A stretch of 64,000 nt of DNA, from contig CAYPRM010000005.1 of NCBI GenBank assembly GCA_964413365.1, forward strand, positions 1 to 64,000, written 5' to 3'. Shown piece after piece: positions 7,630-14,092 of the stretch. How positions within the stretch are numbered: position 1 is the first letter of the stretch; every line of letters starts with the position of its first letter. The stretch is from RGIG4608 sp964413365. GTDB lineage: Bacteria > Bacillota > Clostridia > Oscillospirales > CAG-272. Under the pieces are notes generated by a model that worked only from the letters and a program-made list of their open reading frames with translations, had not been told where the DNA came from and did not search any database. A program made the translations under genes and the position numbers.

Positions 7630-7678
7630 TAGAATTAAAAAAATTTATTTATTTTTGCCAATAATATTTGATAATTTA

Positions 7679-7708
7679 TTGACAAATACCGACTGTTTGT
7701 GATAAAAT
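7679..7708 (+). promoter_or_regulatory. Sigma-A promoter for the enoate reductase / AcnX operon
   Basis: TTGACA (7679-7684), an 18-base spacer and TAAAAT (7703-7708), 36 bases before the first gene. It is back to back with the promoter at 7601-7629; no obvious operator palindrome is visible between them. Confidence 0.8.
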
Positions 7709-7744
7709 TAGTGTATATCATATAAAGAAAGGAATCTTTATTTT

Positions 7745-9814
7745 ATGGAAAAACTCGATCCAAAATACTCAGCCCTGTTTGAGCCTTGGAAAATCGGTAA
7801 TGTCGAGATCAAAAACCGCATAGTAATGTGCCCCATGGGCGGTACTTCCCTTTTCGGTTGGTTCGAGCTCGGCGGCTGCCACTTTGACAAGGAGGCTGCA
7901 AAGCTCTTTATTGAGCGTGCCAACAACAATGTTGGCCTTATCATCCCCGGTATCGCTCCCCTTCGCGACACCTTCTGGGGCAAATGGCTCTGGCAAAACC
8001 CGAAAATGTTTGATGAGCTCAGGGAGTTTATGGACGAGATCCATAAGACCGGTGCTAAGCTGTTCATTCAGCTCACCGCCGGAATGGGACGCTCTTGGGC
8101 TATAACCGAGTCCATCGCTCCTCTCCACAAGAACAAGCTCACACGCGCCATCATCAAGCCCGTTATCGACACGAGCCACGAGCTGGCTTCTCCCAGCCCT
8201 CAGCCCTCACGTTGGGCTCCCGACATCACCTGCCCCGAGATGACCGTAAAGCAGATCCACGAGATCATCGAGGCTTTTGCAAAGACGGCTAAGCTCTGCA
8301 AGGACGCAGGCGTCGACGGCGTTGAGGTGCACGCAGTTCACGAGGGATATCTTCTTGACCAGTTCGCTATCGAATACTTCAACAAGCGCGATGACGAATA
8401 CGGCGGCTCGTTCGAGAACCGCTTCCGCTTCGCCGCTGAGGTCGTAAGCGCTATCAAGGACGAGTGCGGAACGGACTTCCCCGTTTCCCTTCGTTACTCC
8501 GTTGAGTCCAAGCTCAAGGATTTCTGCTACGGTGCTATGCCCGGTGAGGAATACACCGAGATCGGCAGAAATATGAAGGAGAGTGAGAGAGCGGCAAGAT
8601 ATCTTCAGGATGCAGGCTACGATATGCTCAATGCCGACAACGGCACATACGACTCGTGGTACTGGGCTCATCCGCCGATGTACATGCCCGAGAACTGCAA
8701 CCTCGATGATGTTGCACACATAAAGAAATTCGTTAACATACCCGTTGTCTGTGCAGGCAGAATGGATCCCGAGGTCGGTGCACGCGCCGTCGCCGAGGGC
8801 AAGATCGACGCTATCGGCGTTGCACGTCAGTTCCTGACTGATCCCGAGTGGGTAACCAAGCTCGTTGAGGACAGGATCGAGGACATAAAGCCCTGTATCT
8901 GCTGCCACAGCGGCTGCTTCAACTTCTCGTCCTCCAAGGGACACGCCAACACGCAGGATCTCACGGACACCATGGGACTTGCACGCTGTGCTCTCAATCC
9001 CGAGACGATGCAGTCGAAGAAATATTACGTAAAGCCTGCCAAGAGGTCCAAGCACGTTGCCATCATAGGCGGCGGTATAGGCGGCATGGAGGCTGCTATA
9101 CTCTGTGCTAAGCGCGGACACACCGTAACTCTTTACGAAAAGACCGACAAGCTCGGTGGCGTATTCATCGCCGCTGCCGCTCCCTCCTTCAAGGAGAAGG
9201 ATCGTGCGCTCATCGCGTGGTATAACCGCGAGATCGGAAGATACCCCGAGATAGATATAAGACTTAACACCGAGGTCAAGAGCATTAAGGATATCAAGGC
9301 TGACGAGATCATAGTTGCTACGGGTGCTAAGCCCCGCAAGCTCCACGTCAACGGTGCTCATACAGCCATCGAGGCTATTGATTACCTCCTCGGCAAGCGC
9401 GAGGTCGGAGACAGAGTCGTCGTTATCGGCGGCGGACTCACGGGCTGTGAGATCGCTTATGACCTCTACCTCAAGGGCAAGAAGCCCATTATCGTTGAGG
9501 CTCTCGACGACCTTATCACCACTCCAGGCATCTGCCTTGCAAACACAAGCTTCTTGCGCGACTTCTTCAAGACGAACAACGTTCCCGTTCATCTTGAAAC
9601 GAGCGTCTGCCAGATCAAGGACGACGGCGTTGTTGTTAAGCACAAGGACGGCAAGTATGAGACGCTCCGCTGCGACAGCGTTATAACGTCCATAGGCTAC
9701 AATCCTGCTCCCATTGGCGACTCGTTCGGCGCACACGTTATCGGCGACGCTGAAAAGGTCGGAAACCTTCGTTCCGTTATTTGGGGCGCTTGGGATGTGG
9801 CAATGAAGATATGA
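7745..9814 (+). CDS. Old Yellow Enzyme-type FMN/FAD/[4Fe-4S] oxidoreductase (2-enoate / 2,4-dienoyl-CoA reductase family)
   Basis: The 689-residue protein has the three-part plan of FadH, enoate reductase and BaiCD/BaiH proteins. A TIM-barrel FMN domain (1-370) carries V-H-A-V-H-E-G-Y-L-L-D-Q-F and D-E-Y-G-G-S-F-E-N-R. A [4Fe-4S] cysteine cluster follows (C-I-C-C-H-S-G-C from about 384, fourth Cys in R-C-A-L-N-P). The FAD/NAD(P)-binding half has G-G-G-I-G-G near 441 and a second Rossmann motif I-G-G-G-L-T-G near 560. Such enzymes reduce activated C=C bonds with NAD(P)H. It is first in an operon with both AcnX subunits, 25 bases apart, suggesting that it reduces the alkene made by that dehydratase. 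The substrate is unknown. Confidence 0.9.
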   Translation: MEKLDPKYSALFEPWKIGNVEIKNRIVMCPMGGTSLFGWFELGGCHFDKEAAKLFIERANNNVGLIIPGIAPLRDTFWGKWLWQNPKMFDELREFMDEIHKTGAKLFIQLTAGMGRSWAITESIAPLHKNKLTRAIIKPVIDTSHELASPSPQPSRWAPDITCPEMTVKQIHEIIEAFAKTAKLCKDAGVDGVEVHAVHEGYLLDQFAIEYFNKRDDEYGGSFENRFRFAAEVVSAIKDECGTDFPVSLRYSVESKLKDFCYGAMPGEEYTEIGRNMKESERAARYLQDAGYDMLNADNGTYDSWYWAHPPMYMPENCNLDDVAHIKKFVNIPVVCAGRMDPEVGARAVAEGKIDAIGVARQFLTDPEWVTKLVEDRIEDIKPCICCHSGCFNFSSSKGHANTQDLTDTMGLARCALNPETMQSKKYYVKPAKRSKHVAIIGGGIGGMEAAILCAKRGHTVTLYEKTDKLGGVFIAAAAPSFKEKDRALIAWYNREIGRYPEIDIRLNTEVKSIKDIKADEIIVATGAKPRKLHVNGAHTAIEAIDYLLGKREVGDRVVVIGGGLTGCEIAYDLYLKGKKPIIVEALDDLITTPGICLANTSFLRDFFKTNNVPVHLETSVCQIKDDGVVVKHKDGKYETLRCDSVITSIGYNPAPIGDSFGAHVIGDAEKVGNLRSVIWGAWDVAMKI

Positions 9815-9839
9815 TCTCTTGACGAAAGGAAATATTATT

Positions 9840-11114
9840 ATGGTATTAACTAACGAACAGAAAGCCATACTTAACGGCGAGCGCGGCGAGGCTCTTGCCA
9901 AGGTAATGGAAACAGTCGTTCGCTACGGTGAGCTTTTCGGTGCTGAAAAGCTCGTGCCCGTAACGAGCAAGTACAATCACCTTGTAACGAGCTTTGGTCT
10001 TAAGATGATGAAGCCCGTATTCGACCTCATGCAGCAGCTCATAGATGCAGGCGTGGTGAGCGGTCAGCAGTTCTCTGTCGATCCCCGTCCGCTTGACAAG
10101 AATGTTCCCCAGAACCTTCTGCAGACATTGGTCTTTGATGCATTTATGTACTCAAAGCAGGATTTCTACGAAGGTCAGCTCAAGTCCCTCGGTATCATGA
10201 ACGACAGCGCATACACCTGCGCGTGCTACCTTGATCAGGTCGGCAACAAGCCCCAGAAGGGCGACGTTCTCTCGTGGGCAGAGTCAAGTGCGGTCGTTTA
10301 TGCAAACTCCGTGCTCGGCGCAAGATGCAACCGTAACTCGGGTATCATTGATATCATGGGCTCGATCGTCGGATATGTTCCCTATTTCGGACTTCTCACC
10401 GACGATGGCAGACGTGCTACATGGGTGGTCGAGATCAAGACTACAAAGAAGCCCGAGGCTCAGCTCCTCGGCTCGGCTATCGGCATGAAGGTCATGGAGG
10501 ACGTTCCCTACATTAAAGGACTTGACAAGTGGCTCGGCACGGAGCTTGACGATGCGGCTTGCACGTATCTCAAGGATTTCGGCGCGGCTACGGCGTCCAA
10601 CGGTGCTGTTGGACTTTATCACATCGACAATCTCACTCCCGACGCAAAGGAGCTCGGTGAGAGCCTCATCTGCGAGGGCGCTAAAACTTATGTGATCGAC
10701 GACGCGGAGCTTCAGAGAGTTTACGACTCCTACCCCGTGATCTGGAAGAACCCCAATGCAAAGCCCAAGCTCTGCTTCATGGGATGTCCTCACATGAGCC
10801 TTGAACAGCTCAAGTCATGGACGGTACGTCTTGAGGAGGCACTTGAGGCGGCAGGAAATGATAAGGTGGTAATACCCACGGTATTCACGAGTGCACCCGG
10901 CGTTATTGCAGAGTTCGAAAAGACCGAATACGCCGCTCGCCTCAAGAAAACGGGCGTTATCCTCTCCTATATATGCCCTCTTATGTATATGAACAATCCT
11001 CTCTGCGGAAAGATGCCCGTAATAACCTCGTCCAACAAGCTCCGTACATACACAACGGCGCGCTACTACACGGATGACGAGATCCTCGTACAGATAACGA
11101 AAGGGGGAAAGTAA
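9840..11114 (+). CDS. Aconitase X (AcnX) catalytic large subunit, DUF521 family
   Basis: The 424-residue protein begins M-V-L-T-N-E-Q-K-A-I-L-N-G-E-R-G, like other AcnX large subunits. Family blocks are present: Y-T-C-A-C-Y-L about 125-131, S-W-A-E-S-S-A-V-V near 145, G-A-R-C-N-R near 158-163, G-C-P-H around 315-318, and I-C-P-L near the C terminus. Known AcnX enzymes are iron-sulfur dehydratases: cis-3-hydroxy-L-proline dehydratase in bacteria and phosphomevalonate dehydratase in archaea. The usual G-A-R-T-N-R is G-A-R-C-N-R here, giving an extra cysteine in the core. ATG 9840 has AAAGGA 9 bases upstream; the TTG at 9819 is rejected. No proline racemase, transporter or mevalonate genes are nearby, so the substrate is open. 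Confidence 0.9.
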   Translation: MVLTNEQKAILNGERGEALAKVMETVVRYGELFGAEKLVPVTSKYNHLVTSFGLKMMKPVFDLMQQLIDAGVVSGQQFSVDPRPLDKNVPQNLLQTLVFDAFMYSKQDFYEGQLKSLGIMNDSAYTCACYLDQVGNKPQKGDVLSWAESSAVVYANSVLGARCNRNSGIIDIMGSIVGYVPYFGLLTDDGRRATWVVEIKTTKKPEAQLLGSAIGMKVMEDVPYIKGLDKWLGTELDDAACTYLKDFGAATASNGAVGLYHIDNLTPDAKELGESLICEGAKTYVIDDAELQRVYDSYPVIWKNPNAKPKLCFMGCPHMSLEQLKSWTVRLEEALEAAGNDKVVIPTVFTSAPGVIAEFEKTEYAARLKKTGVILSYICPLMYMNNPLCGKMPVITSSNKLRTYTTARYYTDDEILVQITKGGK

Positions 11115-11115
11115 T

Positions 11116-11565
11116 ATGAAAACATTTAAGGGTAGAATAGTTGCCCCCGGCAACGTTACAGCGGAGGCTGTGGTATCCCACAACGGTCTGAACACGCTCG
11201 CCTCCTTCCAGAAGGCTCTGCAGTTCGGCGACAAGAAGGCTACCTGTGGCGACCAGAACAACCCCGATCTCTACAACAAGCAGATGGCAGGTAAGGCGCT
11301 CTGCCTTCCTCAGACCATTGGCTCGACGACGGGCGGACTCGTTCTCTACTGCGCATGCGCTATGGGACGTCAGCCTGCGGCTATGCTCTTCTCCATGCCC
11401 ATCGACTCCCTCGCGGGTGCGGGCGTTATCCTCGCCGACGTTTGGCTCAAGGATGAGAAGGCGCACATGGCAGTTGTCGACTCCCTTGGCGATGAGTTCC
11501 TGAATTACGTTAAGGACGGAATGTCTATAACCGTTAAAGAGGACGGAACGGTCGAGGTTGGATAA
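11116..11565 (+). CDS. Aconitase X swivelling small subunit, DUF126 family
   Basis: The 149-residue protein matches the AcnX swivel domain: start K-G-R-I-V-A-P-G-N-V, then L-C-L-P-Q-T-I-G-S-T-T-G-G with the active-site loop at about 69-74, P-A-A-M-L-F, and A-G-A-G-V-I-L-A-D near 110. It forms the active-site lid on the large subunit, whose stop codon it follows by one base. The canonical loop G-S-S/C-T-G-S is G-S-T-T-G-G here: the first serine is kept, the second is replaced by glycine. This may indicate a substrate different from those of characterised members. A strong terminator follows, so the operon has three genes. Confidence 0.9.
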   Translation: MKTFKGRIVAPGNVTAEAVVSHNGLNTLASFQKALQFGDKKATCGDQNNPDLYNKQMAGKALCLPQTIGSTTGGLVLYCACAMGRQPAAMLFSMPIDSLAGAGVILADVWLKDEKAHMAVVDSLGDEFLNYVKDGMSITVKEDGTVEVG

Positions 11566-11577
11566 TCACAAAAATTT

Positions 11578-11608
11578 AGGGCTGAGTCAAAGCTCAGCCC
11601 TATTTTTG
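11578..11608 (+). terminator. Intrinsic terminator of the AcnX operon
   Basis: AGGGCTGAG-tcaaag-CTCAGCCCT is a perfect 9-bp stem followed by ATTTTTGTTT. Confidence 0.92.
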
Positions 11609-11715
11609 TTTAGTTCAATTTTGTCATATATATATCATATAAGATGTATAAACTTTAAGATTATTGGGAGTTTTTAGATGCATTGTTTGCAAGATCAAGA
11701 AATTTTGTGAAAATA

Positions 11716-11744
11716 TTGACCTTTACTTGAACAAGTGATATAAT
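11716..11744 (+). promoter_or_regulatory. Near-consensus sigma-A promoter in an intergenic region
   Basis: TTGACC (11716-11721), 17 bases and TATAAT (11739-11744). No coding frame follows on this strand; transcription would begin at about 11751 and meet a terminator hairpin at once. Confidence 0.75.
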
Positions 11745-11750
11745 ATAGAC

Positions 11751-11793
11751 ATTAGAAATGGCATCCTATATGATAAGGATGCCATTTTTTATA
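11751..11793 (+). ncRNA. Candidate tiny RNA: promoter followed directly by a terminator hairpin
   Basis: A perfect 11-bp stem, AAATGGCATCC (11756-11766) with GGATGCCATTT (11777-11787), is followed by a T-run. Together with the promoter at 11716-11744 it predicts a transcript of about 40 bases that is little more than a terminator. It may be a very short sRNA, a transcriptional buffer between the AcnX operon and spoVT, or the remains of a larger gene. No ORF is possible. Confidence 0.45.
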
Positions 11794-11805
11794 ATGTAAA
11801 AGGCA

Positions 11806-11834
11806 CAAAAAGTGCGAGCCGTGTAGCTCGCACT
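11806..11834 (-). terminator. Intrinsic terminator of spoVT
   Basis: On the minus strand AGTGCGAGC-(loop)-GCTCGCACT is followed by TTTTTG. Confidence 0.88.
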
Positions 11835-11838
11835 ATAT

Positions 11839-12393
11839 TCATTCCTCAAGCTGTCTGCCGAGGAAGCCTGCGGCGGTGCTTATGAGTCTGTTCTCCGTCT
11901 CCTGTCCGAGGTTGTTTTTGCCGTAGCCGTCGAGGGCCTTGAGCGATGCCACACACCCGATAACGTCGCCGGAGCTGACTATCGGCATAGCACAGCTGAC
12001 GTAATGTGCGTAGCCCTCGCCGATGGGCATTATCCTCTCCTCACCCTCTCGGTGGAGGAATATGCTCCTTCCCTCCATCACCCTCTCAAGATCCTGCGAG
12101 AGGGGCTTCTCCAGATATTCCTTTCGCGGAACGCCTGCACACGCGATCACCTCGTCCCTGTCGCAGATCAGCACCTCCATCTCGCAGACCTTATGCAGTG
12201 TATCGGCGTACTGTGAGGCAAAGCCCGTCAGCTCGCCTATCGGGGAATATTTCTTGAATATTACCTCGCCCTCTCTGTCGGTGTATATCTCGAGAGGATC
12301 GCCCTCGCGTATGCGCATCGTCCGCCTTATCTCCTTCGGTATGACCACGCGCCCGAGGTCGTCGATGCGGCGGACTATTCCCGTTGCTTTCAT
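11839..12393 (-). CDS. spoVT: Stage V sporulation protein T (AbrB-family transcription regulator)
   Basis: The 184-residue protein opens MKATGIVRRIDDLGRVVIP, the AbrB-type swapped-hairpin DNA-binding domain (1-50). The rest is the GAF-like C-terminal domain that separates SpoVT from plain AbrB. SpoVT adjusts forespore gene expression late in sporulation. ATG 12393 is preceded by AAAGGAG; the frame extends nine codons further but without a site. A sigma-G-like promoter lies upstream, matching the known forespore control of spoVT in Bacillus. Its presence suggests that the organism forms, or descends from a lineage that forms, endospores. Confidence 0.93.
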   Translation of the reverse strand: MKATGIVRRIDDLGRVVIPKEIRRTMRIREGDPLEIYTDREGEVIFKKYSPIGELTGFASQYADTLHKVCEMEVLICDRDEVIACAGVPRKEYLEKPLSQDLERVMEGRSIFLHREGEERIMPIGEGYAHYVSCAMPIVSSGDVIGCVASLKALDGYGKNNLGQETENRLISTAAGFLGRQLEE

Positions 12394-12446
12394 ATATATT
12401 TCTCCTTTATTCTTTATCAAGATATTAAGATCAGATCTTCAGGCAT

Positions 12447-12476
12447 TAGTATCTGTAAGAATGGAGAAAATTATGC
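12447..12476 (-). promoter_or_regulatory. Candidate sigma-G (forespore) promoter for spoVT
   Basis: On the minus strand GCATA (12476-12472), 18 bases and GATACTA (12453-12447). This fits the sigma-F/G pattern (GHATR, 17-18 bases, CATnhTA) with one mismatch in the -10 box. It would start transcription about 45 bases before spoVT. Confidence 0.45.
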
Positions 12477-12560
12477 CTTTTTTCGGCATTTGAATTTCAA
12501 AAATTCGCATTTTACGGAGATTTTCGGCAAAAACGAGTCATATCGCAGTAATATATCATA

Positions 12561-12592
12561 TTAAAAAATCGACTCCCATAGTGGGAGTCGAT
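12561..12592 (-). terminator. Intrinsic terminator of the msmX-type gene
   Basis: ATCGACTCCCA (12568-12578) and TGGGAGTCGAT (12582-12592) form an 11-bp stem, followed on the minus strand by TTTTTTAA. Confidence 0.92.
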
Positions 12593-12606
12593 CAATTTTT
12601 GTTTTA

Positions 12607-13839
12607 TTATTTTCTGATGGTCGTCTGCGTTTCCTTACCGAAGATATGCACTGCGTCGAGGTCGAGGTCGAAATAGACCTTATCTCCACGTGTGGGGTTG
12701 CGCTTTACCTTTACGCTTGCGGTGATCGCTGTGGGCGATGCATCGAGAGTGGTCTCGCCGTACTCGTCAAGGTTTGCATAGACGATGGTCTCATTACCGA
12801 GAGCCTCGATGACCTCTACTATGCACTCAACGCTCGAGCCCTCAACGTATGTATCGGAGAGCTTTATATCTCCGGGACGTATACCGAGGACGATATCAAG
12901 TCCGTCGCCGATCTTATCTACATCAAACTTAGCGAGCACGTCAGCAGGAAGCTTGACAGTCTTATCATTTGCGAATACGATCCTGCCGTCGCGAGTGATA
13001 TGTCCGTCAAAGAAATTCATCTGAGGTGTGCCGATGAAGCCTGCAACAAATGTATTTACGGGATGATCGTAGAGCTCCTGCGGAGCACCGATCTGCTGAA
13101 TAAAGCCGTCCTTCATTACGACGATACGTGTACCCATGGTCATAGCCTCGACCTGATCGTGTGTAACGTAGATGAACGTTGCGCCGAGCTTATCGTGAAG
13201 CTTGATTATCTCACTTCTCATTGCCGCTCTGAGCTTTGCATCGAGGTTCGAGAGGGGCTCATCGAGCAGGAACACCTTGGGGTTTCTGACGATGGTTCTA
13301 CCGAGTGCGACTCTCTGACGCTGACCGCCCGAGAGAGCCTTCGGCTTTCTTCCAAGGTACTCCTCGATACCGAGTATCCTTGACGCCTCCATTACCTTAT
13401 CGTCGATCTCACTCTTAGTGAGCTTTCTCATTATGGGGATCTCCTCGCCCACCTCGTTGAGAATGGGCTCGCCGCTCTTATCTCTCTTGACATCGGGCAC
13501 CTTACGGAGTTTAAGACCGAACGCCATATTATCGTAAACGGTCATGTGGGGATAGAGTGCATAGTTCTGGAACACCATTGCGATATCCCTATCCTTGGGC
13601 TCAACATCATTGACAAGTGTATCATCAATGTAGATCTCGCCGTCGCTGATCTCCTCAAGACCTGCGATCATACGAAGCGTTGTGGATTTACCACAGCCCG
13701 ACGGTCCTACGAACACGATGAATTCCTTGTCCTGAATTTCCATACAGAAATCCGATACTGCAGGTCTCGGCTCTTCACCCTTTTTGAGTGCCTGATTCTC
13801 ATAGACCTTGTACACGTGCTTAAGTGTTACGGTTGACAT
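12607..13839 (-). CDS. msmX: Carbohydrate ABC importer ATPase (MsmX/UgpC/MalK type)
   Basis: The 410-residue ATPase has Walker A G-P-S-G-C-G-K-S-T, signature L-S-G-G-Q-R-Q-R-V, Walker B F-L-L-D-E-P-L-S-N-L-D and the H-loop Y-V-T-H-D-Q. C-terminal OB/TOBE domains are typical of CUT1 sugar and polyol importers. An insertion around residues 125-145 (K-R-D-K-S-G-E-P region) lengthens the Q-loop side relative to E. coli MalK. No permease or binding-protein gene is near, so it probably serves several sugar importers elsewhere, as MsmX does in Bacillus. ATG 13839 has AAGGAG 10 bases upstream. It has its own consensus promoter and terminator. Confidence 0.92.
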   Translation of the reverse strand: MSTVTLKHVYKVYENQALKKGEEPRPAVSDFCMEIQDKEFIVFVGPSGCGKSTTLRMIAGLEEISDGEIYIDDTLVNDVEPKDRDIAMVFQNYALYPHMTVYDNMAFGLKLRKVPDVKRDKSGEPILNEVGEEIPIMRKLTKSEIDDKVMEASRILGIEEYLGRKPKALSGGQRQRVALGRTIVRNPKVFLLDEPLSNLDAKLRAAMRSEIIKLHDKLGATFIYVTHDQVEAMTMGTRIVVMKDGFIQQIGAPQELYDHPVNTFVAGFIGTPQMNFFDGHITRDGRIVFANDKTVKLPADVLAKFDVDKIGDGLDIVLGIRPGDIKLSDTYVEGSSVECIVEVIEALGNETIVYANLDEYGETTLDASPTAITASVKVKRNPTRGDKVYFDLDLDAVHIFGKETQTTIRK

Positions 13840-13933
13840 ATTAAATTTTCTCCTTCTGCCGCGTTCTCTCGGTCGCTGATTCCGTGGCGAAATTACTGCC
13901 ACAGCGATTTTCCTCAAACGCAATGCTACGCTT

Positions 13934-13962
13934 ATTATACATCTTTTTTTCCTCTCTGTCAA
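13934..13962 (-). promoter_or_regulatory. Perfect consensus sigma-A promoter for msmX
   Basis: On the minus strand TTGACA (13962-13957), 17 bases and TATAAT (13939-13934), giving a leader of about 90 bases. Such a strong, apparently constitutive promoter suits a shared ATPase. Confidence 0.9.
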
Positions 13963-14045
13963 CGACGTTTTGCCATTTTTCGGTTAATTTGATGGGTGAG
14001 AACAAAATTTCGTCGTTTTTCACAATTTTCATCACCTGATTTTAT

Positions 14046-14075
14046 ACAAAAAAGCCTCACGGTGTGAGGCTTTTC
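14046..14075 (-). terminator. Intrinsic terminator of clpE
   Basis: AAGCCTCAC and GTGAGGCTT form the stem; on the minus strand it is followed by TTTTTTG. Confidence 0.88.
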
Positions 14076-14092
14076 TTTTGTGTTTTGGGGTT

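Noticed and set aside
8207..9901. Long open frame on the minus strand opposite the enoate reductase gene
   Set aside because: It is the codon-mirror of a strongly supported gene, has no ribosome-binding site or promoter, and its translation resembles no family.
13840..13962. N-terminal extension of the msmX-type ATPase to 13962
   Set aside because: The extension runs through the promoter (13934-13962), and ATG 13839 has a good ribosome-binding site and the family start.
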